Counted from the first letter of the stretch, positions 53,266-61,404 are shown. The stretch is 64,000 bases of DNA from an uncultured Bacteroidales bacterium (GCA_910585445.1 CAJUEK010000004.1:1-64000); one strand, 5' to 3'. Numbers and translations: made by a program. The notes: a model not told the origin generated them from the sequence alone.

Positions 53266-53472
53266 ATGAACGTAGGAAATTCAATTGCCTGCTTTATCGC
53301 AGGCGCTTTGGCAGGAGCTGCCACAGCATTGCTTCTTGCACCTGAGTCAGGTGAAAAGACACGCGAGAAAATCAAGAAGGGAGCGGCCGAGGTCGCATCA
53401 ACGGCAAAGAGCAAGCTTGCGGAAGGGCTTGACGCAGTAGAAGGCGCGCTTGCAAAGCAGAAAGGAATGTAG
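53266..53472 (+). CDS. YtxH-domain small protein
   Basis: 68 residues. One Gly/Ala-rich hydrophobic segment (about 6-27, 'FIAGALAGAATALLLAPESGEKTREKI') matching YtxH, then an amphipathic Lys/Ala/Glu helix. YtxH-type proteins are general-stress proteins of unknown function. First of a tight trio with the holin-like gene one base downstream. Confidence 0.82.
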   Translation: MNVGNSIACFIAGALAGAATALLLAPESGEKTREKIKKGAAEVASTAKSKLAEGLDAVEGALAKQKGM

Positions 53473-53473
53473 T

Positions 53474-53812
53474 ATGCAGACGCCGTTTGAGGATCTTTCT
53501 TCAGGAGCCAAGGAATATTTGGAACTGAAGGCCGAAGACCTTAAGCTTGGAGCGGTTGAGGGCCTTTCTGTCGGACTCGGAAGAATATTCGCCCTGGTGG
53601 TGATGCTTCTGCTCCTGATGGTGGCCCTCACCGCTTTTACTTTTGGCTTCGTTCTGCTTCTCGGAAACTGGGTCGGCAGTTATGCTGGCGGGGCATTCAT
53701 AATGGGAGGAATCCAGCTTGCAGCCATCGGCATACTTTTCATTTTCCGCAAGAAGCTGTTTGTAAACATGTTCGTGAAACTTTTAATCAGCATCGTTTAT
53801 GATAGAGACTGA
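53474..53812 (+). CDS. phage-holin-like (DUF1469-type) membrane protein
   Basis: 112 residues. Short N-terminal amphipathic helix ('EYLELKAEDLKLGAVEGLS'), two transmembrane helices (about 38-63 and 70-93), then a basic end. This is the profile of the putative holin-X/YqjE superfamily often found beside YtxH genes; no lytic function is implied. The ATG is at 53474, one base after the YtxH stop; it overlaps the next gene by 14 bases. Confidence 0.78.
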   Translation: MQTPFEDLSSGAKEYLELKAEDLKLGAVEGLSVGLGRIFALVVMLLLLMVALTAFTFGFVLLLGNWVGSYAGGAFIMGGIQLAAIGILFIFRKKLFVNMFVKLLISIVYDRD

Positions 53813-54038
53813 TTATGGCGCAATCAAGGACCGCGCTCAGCTGCGTTCTTGCCGCAGACTGCTGAAAGTGCAGGCAGAGGCAAAGGGACAGGCTCTTTCG
53901 GGACTTTTGGGAGAAGTCAAATCATATTACTCTCCGGGTAAGGTGGCGTCGATGGTGATTGGCAATGCCGCATCTTCATTCAGTTGGGCTGCAGTATTGC
54001 TTCCGATTGTACATGCCGTGAGAAAAAAGCTCGGTTAG
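53799..54038 (+). CDS. small protein of the YtxH-holin trio
   Basis: 79 residues. Charged, helical N-terminal half and a weakly hydrophobic C-terminal half ('VASMVIGNAASSFSWAAVLLPIVHAV'). No family is recognised, but a third small gene of this type is usual after the holin-like gene in this phylum. Start overlaps the previous gene by 14 bases. Confidence 0.65.
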   Translation: MIETDYGAIKDRAQLRSCRRLLKVQAEAKGQALSGLLGEVKSYYSPGKVASMVIGNAASSFSWAAVLLPIVHAVRKKLG

Positions 54039-54055
54039 TGGATACAATTTTGACA

Positions 54056-54097
54056 AAGCCGGGGAAGGCTTCCGCGTCAGGGAGTCTTTTCCGGCTT
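54056..54097 (+). terminator. terminator of the YtxH-holin trio
   Basis: AAGCCGGGGAAG (54056-54067) pairs with CTTTTCCGGCTT (54086-54097), 12 bp with two G-U pairs, then GTTTCGT. The trailing T-run is short. Confidence 0.5.
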
Positions 54098-54162
54098 GTT
54101 TCGTATATTATTCATTGGTTTTTCGTATAATTGCAATTCGGGAGAAATCAATTTGACATATC

Positions 54163-55977
54163 ATGGAAAATATCTTCAAGAAAAGGATTGAGGCCCTGAG
54201 GGACATGATGGCGGACAATGGTTGGGATGCGGTTGTCCTGAGCGGCTCGGACCCTCATGCGAGCGAGTATCCTGCCCCGCGCTGGAAACAGGTGGAATGG
54301 CTTACAGGGTTCACGGGTGAGGCCGGGGATCTGGTGATAACTGCTGACCATGCCGGACTTTGGACGGATTCCCGCTATTTCGTGCAGGCTGTCTCGCAGC
54401 TTGAAGGGACCGGGGTGGAGCTTCACAAGACACGTGTACCAGGTGCTGTCGGGATACCGGAATGGCTTTCGGGAAAGGCTCGTGTGGTGGCTGTTGACGG
54501 ATTATGCCAAAGCGTCAAGGCCGTTGAGGAAATCAAGGCGGCTATAGGTGAAGACGGGATTGCCGTTGATGTTCCTGATATGCTTGATTCCTTGTGGGCC
54601 GGGAGGCCTTCTGTGCCCGTTACCCCGGTGACTACGCTTGATGTGGAATGTTTCGGAGGCATTCCGAGAGTGGACAAAATATCGTGGCTGCGCAAATGGA
54701 TGCTTCTGCAAGGGGTGGACATGATGCTCGTCTCGTCTCTTGATGAGATTGCATGGCTGCTGAATGTACGTGGCAGTGACATTGACTATAATCCCCTTGT
54801 GATTTCTTATCTGCTTGTCTCGCAAGATTATGTGAAATGGTTTGCACGCAAGCCCGGGTGCGGCGGGCCTTTCCCTGATACCATAGACAGTTATGATGAG
54901 CTGAGGGTTGATCAGGTTGAAGTTGAGGACTATGATGCGCTTGCTTTCGCTCTCTCGGATTTGTCACAGGATGATGGCCGGGTCAGAATCTTTATTGACC
55001 CTTCAACCTTGAATTATCATATTTACAGCCATATAATCAGGAACTATGACCGCTCCGACGTGATATGCGGAACTTCTCCTGTCATTTTGGAGAAGTCTGT
55101 CAAGACTCCCTCTGAGATAGAGTCTCTCAGGCAGACTTTCATAGAGGACGGCGTGGCCATGGAGAGGTTTCTTCATTGGCTCGAAGACGAGGTGTCGTCC
55201 GGACGTGAGGTCACGGAGCGTGAGGCGTCCGTGCAGCTTTCCGCTTTCCGTGCGGAGATTCCAGGATACAGGGGTGACAGCTTTGAAAACATTTCCGCCT
55301 ATGGGCCGTCTGCTGCTCTTCCGCATTATTGCATTCCGGCCGAAAATCCTCCCGTGATACGCCCGAGCGGCCTTTATCTTGTGGATTCCGGGGGACAATA
55401 CCTTACCGGAACGACTGACATTACGCGTACAGTCCCGATGGGAGAATGCACGAGGCTCGAGAAGGAAGACTATACTGTCGTGCTGAAAGGCATGATAGCC
55501 CTGTCCATGGCGGTTTTTCCGCGCGGTACCGCCGGCTGCCAGCTTGATGTGCTTGCCCGCGGGCCGATGTGGCGTACAAGGCGCAACTATGGTCATGGTA
55601 CTGGACACGGTATAGGCTTTTGGCTTTGTGTGCATGAGGGGCCTCAGGACATAAGGCAGAATTTCAATGCACAGCCTCTCTTGCCGGGCATGGTCACTTC
55701 GAACGAGCCTGGATTGTATCGTGAGGGGATGCATGGCATACGTCACGAGAATGTGGTCCTGTGCCGTGAAGCAGGCAAGGATGAGTTCGGGGACTGGCTT
55801 GATTTCGAGACTCTTACGCTCTGTCATATTGACACTTCTGCCGTGCTTGCGGATATGCTCTCCTCTGATGAGCTGAAATGGCTGAACAGCTATAATGAAC
55901 GCGTATATCGCACGCTTTCTCCTCTTCTTCCTCCGGAGGTGTCCGCATGGCTGCGCTACAAGACAATGCCTTTATAG
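54163..55977 (+). CDS. pepP: Xaa-Pro aminopeptidase (M24B)
   Basis: 604 residues, the three-domain long form. Two creatinase N-terminal-like domains (about 1-300), then the pita-bread catalytic domain (about 320-545) with the five metal ligands: Asp in 'LYLVDSGGQY', Asp in 'GTTDITRTV', His in 'GHGTGHGIGFW', Glu in 'TSNEPGLY' and Glu in 'GIRHENVVL'. A C-terminal extension (about 550-604) completes it. It removes N-terminal residues before proline; two Mn2+ are expected. Single-gene unit. Confidence 0.93.
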   Translation: MENIFKKRIEALRDMMADNGWDAVVLSGSDPHASEYPAPRWKQVEWLTGFTGEAGDLVITADHAGLWTDSRYFVQAVSQLEGTGVELHKTRVPGAVGIPEWLSGKARVVAVDGLCQSVKAVEEIKAAIGEDGIAVDVPDMLDSLWAGRPSVPVTPVTTLDVECFGGIPRVDKISWLRKWMLLQGVDMMLVSSLDEIAWLLNVRGSDIDYNPLVISYLLVSQDYVKWFARKPGCGGPFPDTIDSYDELRVDQVEVEDYDALAFALSDLSQDDGRVRIFIDPSTLNYHIYSHIIRNYDRSDVICGTSPVILEKSVKTPSEIESLRQTFIEDGVAMERFLHWLEDEVSSGREVTEREASVQLSAFRAEIPGYRGDSFENISAYGPSAALPHYCIPAENPPVIRPSGLYLVDSGGQYLTGTTDITRTVPMGECTRLEKEDYTVVLKGMIALSMAVFPRGTAGCQLDVLARGPMWRTRRNYGHGTGHGIGFWLCVHEGPQDIRQNFNAQPLLPGMVTSNEPGLYREGMHGIRHENVVLCREAGKDEFGDWLDFETLTLCHIDTSAVLADMLSSDELKWLNSYNERVYRTLSPLLPPEVSAWLRYKTMPL

Positions 55978-55997
55978 GATGTTTCTTGCGTTTTGGG

Positions 55998-56036
55998 TAA
56001 AAAGAACGGGTGGCCGAACTGCTTCAGCCACCCGTT
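55998..56036 (-). terminator. terminator after sdhC
   Basis: AACGGGTGGC (56005-56014) pairs with GCCACCCGTT (56027-56036); on the minus strand a T-run follows (complement of 55999-56003). It may also serve pepP on the other strand, where only TTTA follows. Confidence 0.75.
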
Positions 56037-56059
56037 TATGGTAAATTGAGATTCTTTCC

Positions 56060-56755
56060 TTAGAAAATCAGTCCGTTTGCATGGCAGAATGCATTTACAG
56101 CTACCGCTACGAATCCGAAGATTACGACGGCTGTGAAGATGTAGCCGAGTACCTGGAGTCTCTTCTCCCAGATGCCGTTGCTGAGTCCCACTGTCTGGAA
56201 CGCGCTCCAGAAACCGTGTGTGAGGTGGAAGCCGAGCGCTCCGAACCATACGATGTAGAGGAGAGTCATCCACCATGTTCCGAATGTTGCGTTGAGAAGC
56301 TCGTAAGGGTTCTCTGCGTGTGAGCCCATGAACTCCTGAAGCTGCATGTCAGCCCAGAAATGTGAGAGGTGGAATCCGAGGATGCCGAGTACGATAATTC
56401 CGAGGGCGAACATGTTCGTTGATGCCCAAGACTCAGTCTTTGCCTTGCTTGCCACTTCATAGCGCTTGTAACCTCCGCGTGACTGGATGTTGCACCATGT
56501 GAGGTAAGCCGCGTAAATGATGTGAATCACGAATCCGAAGGCAAGGACAGGTACCATGACTGTCACTATAGGAAGTGCCATGAAGTCGCAGCCTGCCTGG
56601 AAGAGTCCGTCTGCCGCACCGTATTTTCCTGTGAAAGAGTCAATCACGGAAAAGAAGTTGATTGTCATGTGAAGAAGAAGGAAGATGATGAGGAACAGGC
56701 CGCTTATGCTCATGATAAGCTTCTTGCCGATTGAAGATGTGAAAATGTTAGCCAT
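56060..56755 (-). CDS. sdhC: succinate dehydrogenase/fumarate reductase cytochrome b subunit
   Basis: 231 residues with five membrane helices. The diheme type is indicated by histidines in the helices: 'LLLHMTINFF', 'GFVIHIIYAAY', 'LGFHLSHFW' and 'LGFHLTHGFW'. It anchors the flavoprotein and iron-sulfur subunits and passes electrons between quinone and fumarate/succinate. In most Bacteroidales frdA and frdB follow directly; here a terminator and the oppositely oriented pepP come next, so the catalytic subunits must be encoded elsewhere. Its own promoter box is at 56817-56824. Confidence 0.9.
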   Translation of the reverse strand: MANIFTSSIGKKLIMSISGLFLIIFLLLHMTINFFSVIDSFTGKYGAADGLFQAGCDFMALPIVTVMVPVLAFGFVIHIIYAAYLTWCNIQSRGGYKRYEVASKAKTESWASTNMFALGIIVLGILGFHLSHFWADMQLQEFMGSHAENPYELLNATFGTWWMTLLYIVWFGALGFHLTHGFWSAFQTVGLSNGIWEKRLQVLGYIFTAVVIFGFVAVAVNAFCHANGLIF

Positions 56756-56816
56756 ATCTTTTTACAATGTTTGATTATCGCTTGCAATTGCACTTTAAAA
56801 GCGCGCTTCAAGTGTG

Positions 56817-56864
56817 CAAAGATATATTCTTTCTTGCAAGTTTCATAATAATTCGGTACTTTTG
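56817..56864. promoter_or_regulatory. divergent promoter boxes for sdhC and pyrH
   Basis: Minus-strand TATCTTTG (complement of 56817-56824) for sdhC, plus-strand TACTTTTG (56857-56864) for pyrH with CTTG 20 bases upstream (one base off TTTG). Both boxes match TAnnTTTG. Confidence 0.5.
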
Positions 56865-56892
56865 TTTGCTTGAAATACAGAAACTGTTTTTT

Positions 56893-57603
56893 ATGGGAAA
56901 ATATAAAAGGGTCCTGCTCAAGTTGAGCGGGGAGAGTCTCGGAGGGCCTTCGGGCAAGGGGATTGACGAAAGCTGGCTCGCGGCGTATGCAGAGGAGATC
57001 GCATCTGCCGTAAGGGGAGGCCTTCAGGTGGCGATTGTGATTGGCGGAGGCAATATCTTCCGCGGCTTGCAGGGCGTAGGCAAGGGATTCGACAGGGTTA
57101 ACGGGGACAAGATGGGAATGCTTGCCACTGTCATAAATTCTTTGGGACTTGCCATGGCCATACGTTCGGCAGGAGTTGAGGCTGAGGTTTTCACGGCCAC
57201 TCCGATGATGCCGGTGGCAAGGTATTATATGAGGGATGATGCCGTTGCCGTAATGGAGCGCGGTGGAGTCGCTCTTATTGCCGGCGGAACAGGCAATCCT
57301 TATTTCACTACCGATTCCGGTGCGGCGCTCAGGGCTCTTGAGATAGGTGCGGACGCACTTCTGAAGGGAACGCGCGTTGATGGTGTGTATGACTCTGACC
57401 CGGAGAAGAATCCGGATGCCGTGAAATATGACGAGCTTTCGTTCGACAAGGCTATCGGGGACCGCCTTAAGGTCATGGACCAGACCGCGTTTGCCCTTTG
57501 CCGTGAGGGCAACATGCCTATAATCGTGTTCGACATGAATGCCAAGGGCAATCTCGGAAAGCTTGTGCTCGGTGAGAAGGTCGGCACCCTGGTTCATGTG
57601 TAA
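56893..57603 (+). CDS. pyrH: UMP kinase
   Basis: 236 residues. Amino-acid-kinase fold: 'RVLLKLSGESLGG', 'IVIGGGNIFRG', 'MGMLATVINSL', 'IAGGTGNPYFTTDSGAALRALEIGADALLKGT' (two stretches), 'KVMDQTAF'. It phosphorylates UMP to UDP. The frame is open upstream to 56767, but MGKYKR at 56893 is the family start and the promoter box lies between. frr follows 29 bases on. Confidence 0.96.
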   Translation: MGKYKRVLLKLSGESLGGPSGKGIDESWLAAYAEEIASAVRGGLQVAIVIGGGNIFRGLQGVGKGFDRVNGDKMGMLATVINSLGLAMAIRSAGVEAEVFTATPMMPVARYYMRDDAVAVMERGGVALIAGGTGNPYFTTDSGAALRALEIGADALLKGTRVDGVYDSDPEKNPDAVKYDELSFDKAIGDRLKVMDQTAFALCREGNMPIIVFDMNAKGNLGKLVLGEKVGTLVHV

Positions 57604-57632
57604 TGAAGTGAATTCAAAGAAACATTTATAAT

Positions 57633-58196
57633 ATGATTACAAGAGCTAAAGAAATTCTGGCGGGCGCCAAGTCTAAGATGGGCGACGCTGTTGCTTTCCT
57701 TGAAGAGGATCTGAAGACATATCGTGCCGGAAAGGCGAATCCGTTGGTTTTCAACAATATCCTTGTCGATTATTACGGTAGCCCGACTCCGGTTCCGCAG
57801 GTTGCGTCAGTGACTGCTCCGGATGCGAAAACCCTGATGATCCAGCCTTGGGAGAAGAAAATGATTCCGGTTATCGAGAAGGCCATCCTTGATGCCAATG
57901 TGGGGCTTACTCCGCAGAATAACGGCGAGAGCATCCGCTGCAATATCCCGCCTCTTACTGAGGACCGCAGGAAAGAGCTCATAAAGAAGGCCAAGGCTGC
58001 CGGCGAGAACTCCAAGGTTGTTGTGAGGAATGCCCGCCGCGATGCAATTGAGCTTCTTAAGAAAGCGCAGAAGGACGGAATGCCTGAGGATATGCAGAAG
58101 GAGTATGAGCAGAATATCCAGAAGGAGACTGATGCGTTCACCAAGAAGATTGACGAGCTTGTTGCCTCCAAGGAGAAGGAAATCATGACTGTCTGA
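57633..58196 (+). CDS. frr: ribosome recycling factor
   Basis: 187 residues, the usual size. 'YRAGKANPLVFNNILVDYYGS', 'IPPLTEDRRKELIKKAKAAGENSKVVVRNARRDA' (two stretches) are diagnostic. With EF-G it splits post-termination ribosomes. Co-directional with pyrH. The next structure downstream is the Phe attenuator, whose terminator may also end this unit. Confidence 0.97.
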   Translation: MITRAKEILAGAKSKMGDAVAFLEEDLKTYRAGKANPLVFNNILVDYYGSPTPVPQVASVTAPDAKTLMIQPWEKKMIPVIEKAILDANVGLTPQNNGESIRCNIPPLTEDRRKELIKKAKAAGENSKVVVRNARRDAIELLKKAQKDGMPEDMQKEYEQNIQKETDAFTKKIDELVASKEKEIMTV

Positions 58197-58230
58197 TTCC
58201 GATTGCAGATATTTTAGGATTATATTATTA

Positions 58231-58367
58231 CGGTATGAACAACTGCTTCCGATTTAGCCGATTTTTTGGTTATAGCTATTCCTTGAAAAGGGTATAGTCC
58301 GGAAGTTGTGCTCATACTGGTGATATTTTGATTGTAGGGGCTGTCCGGATTTCCGGGCAGCCTTTTT
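58231..58367 (+). promoter_or_regulatory. phenylalanine/tyrosine attenuator of the pheA operon
   Basis: Three alternative pairings can be drawn. Leader stem 1:2 pairs 58231-58251 with 58300-58319 (CGGTATGA:TCATACTG, ACAAC:GTTGT, TTCCG:CGGAA, with small bulges), enclosing a hairpin with a GAAA tetraloop (58276-58297). Terminator 3:4 is GGCTGTCCGG (58339-58348) with CCGGGCAGCC (58353-58362), loop ATTT, then five T. Antiterminator 2:3 pairs AGTCCGGA (58296-58303) with TCCGGATT (58344-58351). Strand 2 begins at the leader stop codon, so a ribosome there blocks it and lets the terminator form, whereas a ribosome stalled on Phe codons leaves it free. Confidence 0.8.
58235..58297 (+). CDS. pheL: leader peptide of the pheA operon
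   Basis: Twenty codons, ATG 58235 to TAG 58295-58297, encoding MNNCFRFSRFFGYSYSLKRV. Four of the residues are Phe (codons at 58247, 58253, 58262, 58265) and two are Tyr (58271, 58277). The next gene, pheA, makes phenylalanine, and tyrA follows in the same operon, so this fits a ribosome-stalling leader that senses charged tRNA-Phe and perhaps tRNA-Tyr. The peptide itself needs no function. No obvious promoter is seen just upstream (TATTTTAG at 58210-58217 is one base off the -7 consensus), so transcription may come from pyrH-frr. Confidence 0.78.
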   Translation: MNNCFRFSRFFGYSYSLKRV

Positions 58368-58410
58368 GATGTATTATGGCTTCTGTTATGGAGGCAAATT
58401 GGGATGAATC

Positions 58411-59241
58411 ATGAAAAGAGTGGCGGTTCAGGGTGTCAAAGGCTGCTTTCATGAGCAGGCTGCACGACTTTTTTATGAGGCCCACGGGTGTGGGGACCTG
58501 GAGATAGTGGAATGTCCGGCTTTCGCGGACTTGTTTCTTGCCGTGGAGTCCGGAAGGGCTGATGCGGCTGTCATGGCTATTGAGAATACCGTATCCGGAG
58601 GACTGCTTCCGAATTTCGGGCTGCTCCGGCAGTACGGGAGGAAGATAAAGGGAGAGGTGTTTTTGCGGATAAGGCAGAATCTGATGGCATTGCCAGGACA
58701 GGAAATCGGGGACATCCGGGAGGTCAGGACGCACTATATGGCGATTAACCAGACCCGTGAATTTTTCAACGGATGTCCTTGGATAAGGCTTGTCGAGTCG
58801 GAGGATACGGCCAAGAGTGCGGCTGAGGTGGCTTCTGAGAGGCTTGAAGGCGTTGGGGCTGTGGCTTCTTCTCTTGCTGCCCAGCTGTATGGCCTTGAGG
58901 TGCTTGCGGAGGGGATTGAGACATATAAGCAGAATTTCACGAGGTTCCTTGTGTTTGATGAGTCTCTGGAAGTTGATCGGGATAAGGTCAACAAGGCTTC
59001 CGTTTGCTTTACCTTGCCTCACGAGCCAGGGTCGCTGGCTCATGTGCTGACTATTCTGTCGTTTTACGGGATGAATCTCACGAGGATACAGTCGCTTCCG
59101 ATTCCAGGGCATGAGTGGCAGTATTTTTTCTATGTTGACATCAAGTTTGAGGACCGGGTACGGTATGGGCAGGCTCTTGCTGCGGTGAGGCCTTTGATGG
59201 AGGACCTGGATATTCTCGGAGAGTATGTAGCTGCGGTGTGA
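58411..59241 (+). CDS. pheA: prephenate dehydratase
   Basis: 276 residues. A prephenate dehydratase domain (about 1-185; 'AVQGVKGCFHEQAARLF', 'AVMAIENTVSGGLLPNFGLL', 'QNFTRFLVF' with the catalytic Thr/Phe region) and a C-terminal ACT domain (about 192-270; 'HEPGSLAHVLTILSFYGMNLTRIQSLP') that binds Phe for feedback inhibition. It turns prephenate into phenylpyruvate. There is no fused mutase here; that domain is on the DAHP synthase at the operon end. A nine-codon frame (58388-58414) overlaps its ATG as ATGA, possibly by chance. Expression is predicted to be under the upstream attenuator. Confidence 0.95.
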   Translation: MKRVAVQGVKGCFHEQAARLFYEAHGCGDLEIVECPAFADLFLAVESGRADAAVMAIENTVSGGLLPNFGLLRQYGRKIKGEVFLRIRQNLMALPGQEIGDIREVRTHYMAINQTREFFNGCPWIRLVESEDTAKSAAEVASERLEGVGAVASSLAAQLYGLEVLAEGIETYKQNFTRFLVFDESLEVDRDKVNKASVCFTLPHEPGSLAHVLTILSFYGMNLTRIQSLPIPGHEWQYFFYVDIKFEDRVRYGQALAAVRPLMEDLDILGEYVAAV

Positions 59242-59261
59242 AATTACAAAACTGATTGGCC

Positions 59262-60494
59262 ATGATAGTGAGACCGGCAAAGAGGACGGAGGATGTCCGG
59301 GAATATTATTTTTCCAGAAAGTTGAAAGAGATAGCCAGACTGGATGCTGGGCGGGAGGTGCTCGGCGAGGATGCCGTGATTAATCTCGGCATCGGCTCGC
59401 CCGGCGGCATGCCTCCGCAGGAGGCAATCGCCGCGCTGTGCGCAGGCGCACAGCAGAGCGCCTCTCATGTTTACCAGAGCTATGTGGGCATCCCGGAACT
59501 TAGGAATGCATTTGCAAGATGGTATGAGGATTGGTATGGCGTCTCTTTGGACCCTGACACTGAAATCCAGCCTCTTTTCGGCTCCAAGGAAGGCATCATG
59601 CTCATTTCGCTCGCATTTCTGGATGAAGGTGACAGGGTGCTTGTTCCCGACCCGGGCTATCCTGCTTATTCCTCAGCATCCCGGCTTGCAGGAGGGGTAC
59701 CTGTGCCCTATGACCTTGTGGAAGAGCACGGATGGCAGCCGGATTTTGATGCCTTGGAGTCCATGGACCTTTCGGGAGTGAAGCTGATGTGGACGAATTG
59801 GCCGAACATGCCAACCGGAGCTCCTGCGTCGGAAGAACTGTTTGCCCGCTTGGCTGATTTCGGCAGAAGGCACGGCATCCTCATATGCAATGACAATCCT
59901 TACAGCTTCATTCTCAATGGTTCTCCGCTGTCCATCCTGTCTGTTCCTCATGCAAAGGAATGCTGCCTGGAGCTTAATTCCTTAAGCAAGGCCCACAACA
60001 TGTCCGGCTGGCGCATAGGCATGCTGGCGGCTGACCGGGAAATAGTATCGCAGGTGCTCAAGGTCAAGAGCCAGATGGACTCCGGGATGTTCCGTCCCAT
60101 GCAGCTTGCCGCTGTGGAGGCTCTTGCGCAGGGTCATGACTGGTTCGGCAGGCTTAATGAGGAGTATCGCAGAAGACGCATTGCCGCCGGAAAACTATTT
60201 GACTTGATAGGAGCGGAATATGATTCCAATAGCTGCGGCATGTTCCTGTGGGGCAAGGTAGGGACTGGCAATCCTCTGCTTGCCGGATATGCAGGCTGTA
60301 CGTCCGGCATGACTTCAGGTGAGGTGGTTTCGGACAGGTTGCTTCATGAGGCTGGCGTGTTCATTGCTCCGGGATTCATTTTTGGCAGGAACGGCAGCGG
60401 CTATGTGCGTATATCGCTTTGTGCTGAGGTACCGGTTTTGGAAAAGGCCTGCCGTAAGATAGAGGATATGATGGAGAACTTCATTTTGCGGTAA
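59262..60494 (+). CDS. class I/II PLP-dependent aminotransferase
   Basis: 410 residues. Fold-type I features: 'DPGYPAYSSASRLAGG', 'WTNWPNMPTGAPASEELF' (N/D substrate region), 'CNDNPYSFI' and the PLP lysine in 'NSLSKAHNMSGWRIGM'. Position between pheA and tyrA points to an aromatic aminotransferase acting on phenylpyruvate and hydroxyphenylpyruvate (or on prephenate), but an aspartate aminotransferase-like specificity cannot be excluded from the sequence. ATG 59262 is chosen over the TTG at 59256. Follows pheA by 20 bases. Confidence 0.87.
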   Translation: MIVRPAKRTEDVREYYFSRKLKEIARLDAGREVLGEDAVINLGIGSPGGMPPQEAIAALCAGAQQSASHVYQSYVGIPELRNAFARWYEDWYGVSLDPDTEIQPLFGSKEGIMLISLAFLDEGDRVLVPDPGYPAYSSASRLAGGVPVPYDLVEEHGWQPDFDALESMDLSGVKLMWTNWPNMPTGAPASEELFARLADFGRRHGILICNDNPYSFILNGSPLSILSVPHAKECCLELNSLSKAHNMSGWRIGMLAADREIVSQVLKVKSQMDSGMFRPMQLAAVEALAQGHDWFGRLNEEYRRRRIAAGKLFDLIGAEYDSNSCGMFLWGKVGTGNPLLAGYAGCTSGMTSGEVVSDRLLHEAGVFIAPGFIFGRNGSGYVRISLCAEVPVLEKACRKIEDMMENFILR

Positions 60495-60498
60495 GAAT

Positions 60499-61362
60499 AT
60501 GAGGGTAGGGATTATTGGATTGGGCCTGATAGGAGGCTCCATGGCGCTGGATCTCAGGAAGAGAGGGTTTGCCGATGAGGTCATAGGAGTTGAGGCTGAC
60601 GCCGTCAATGCGGCTTTGGCAGTAAGGCTTGGCCTTGTTGACAGGCTTGCCGGTTATGAGGAATGTCTGTCTCAGAGCGATGTGGTAGTGCTTGCCGTCC
60701 CGTCCGGAGTTGCTGAAAAAATGCTGCCGGATATTCTGGACCGCATTGCCGCCGGCAGCGGAGAAAATGATTGCCGTAAGATTGTCACTGACGTATGTTC
60801 TGTAAAGGAACGGTTGGCAGGATGTGTGCAGGGGCATCCGCTGCGTGGGAGGTATGTTGCTGCCCATCCTATGGCCGGTACAGAATGCAGCGGGCCTTCT
60901 GCTGCGGTTTACGGACTTTTTGACGGTCACGCCTGCATAATATGTGACGGTGAATCATCTTCAGAAGACGCCGTCAGCACCGTGTCTGAGCTTTTCTCCA
61001 GCCTTGGAATGCGCCTGTTGCACATGGCTGCCGCAGACCATGATGTCCACGCGGCTTATGTGTCCCATATATCGCATGTGACTTCATTTGCCCTTGCGCT
61101 GACCGTCCTGGACAAGGAAAAGGATGAGAAGCATATCTTTGACCTTGCTTCCGGAGGATTTTCTTCGACGGTGCGCCTGGCGAAAAGCAGCCCGGACATG
61201 TGGACGCCTGTACTTGCCATGAACAGGGATAATGTGCTGGAAGTCATGGACACTTATATGTCAAAGATGAGGATGTTCCGCGATGCCGTCGCTTCGGGGG
61301 ACAATGATGCTGTGCATGAACTCATTGCCCGGGCGAACATTATACGCAGGATAATAAAGTGA
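60499..61362 (+). CDS. tyrA: prephenate dehydrogenase
   Basis: 287 residues. Dinucleotide-binding motif 'GIIGLGLIGGSMALDL', then 'AHPMAGTECSGP' and 'DHDVHAAYVSHISHVTSFALAL' with the catalytic His. It oxidatively decarboxylates prephenate to 4-hydroxyphenylpyruvate with NAD(P)+. There is no ACT or mutase domain. It lies four bases after the aminotransferase stop. Confidence 0.92.
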   Translation: MRVGIIGLGLIGGSMALDLRKRGFADEVIGVEADAVNAALAVRLGLVDRLAGYEECLSQSDVVVLAVPSGVAEKMLPDILDRIAAGSGENDCRKIVTDVCSVKERLAGCVQGHPLRGRYVAAHPMAGTECSGPSAAVYGLFDGHACIICDGESSSEDAVSTVSELFSSLGMRLLHMAAADHDVHAAYVSHISHVTSFALALTVLDKEKDEKHIFDLASGGFSSTVRLAKSSPDMWTPVLAMNRDNVLEVMDTYMSKMRMFRDAVASGDNDAVHELIARANIIRRIIK

Positions 61363-61404
61363 CGGATGCCGCAGGTTCCGGTAAGCGGGTTGCGGATTTA
61401 TTGC

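Noticed and set aside
55003..55827. 274-codon minus-strand frame opposite pepP
   Set aside because: Antisense shadow; its sequence shows no known fold or signal.
56710..57597. 295-codon minus-strand frame opposite pyrH
   Set aside because: Antisense of a conserved gene; rich in His/Arg/Ser as expected from reversed codons.
58231..58319. Independent structured non-coding RNA or riboswitch (long stem with GAAA-capped hairpin)
   Set aside because: The stem contains a Phe/Tyr-rich reading frame placed as in leader-peptide attenuators, which explains the structure more simply.
58312..59280. 322-codon minus-strand frame opposite pheA
   Set aside because: Pure antisense of pheA with no protein-like composition; it also crosses the attenuator.
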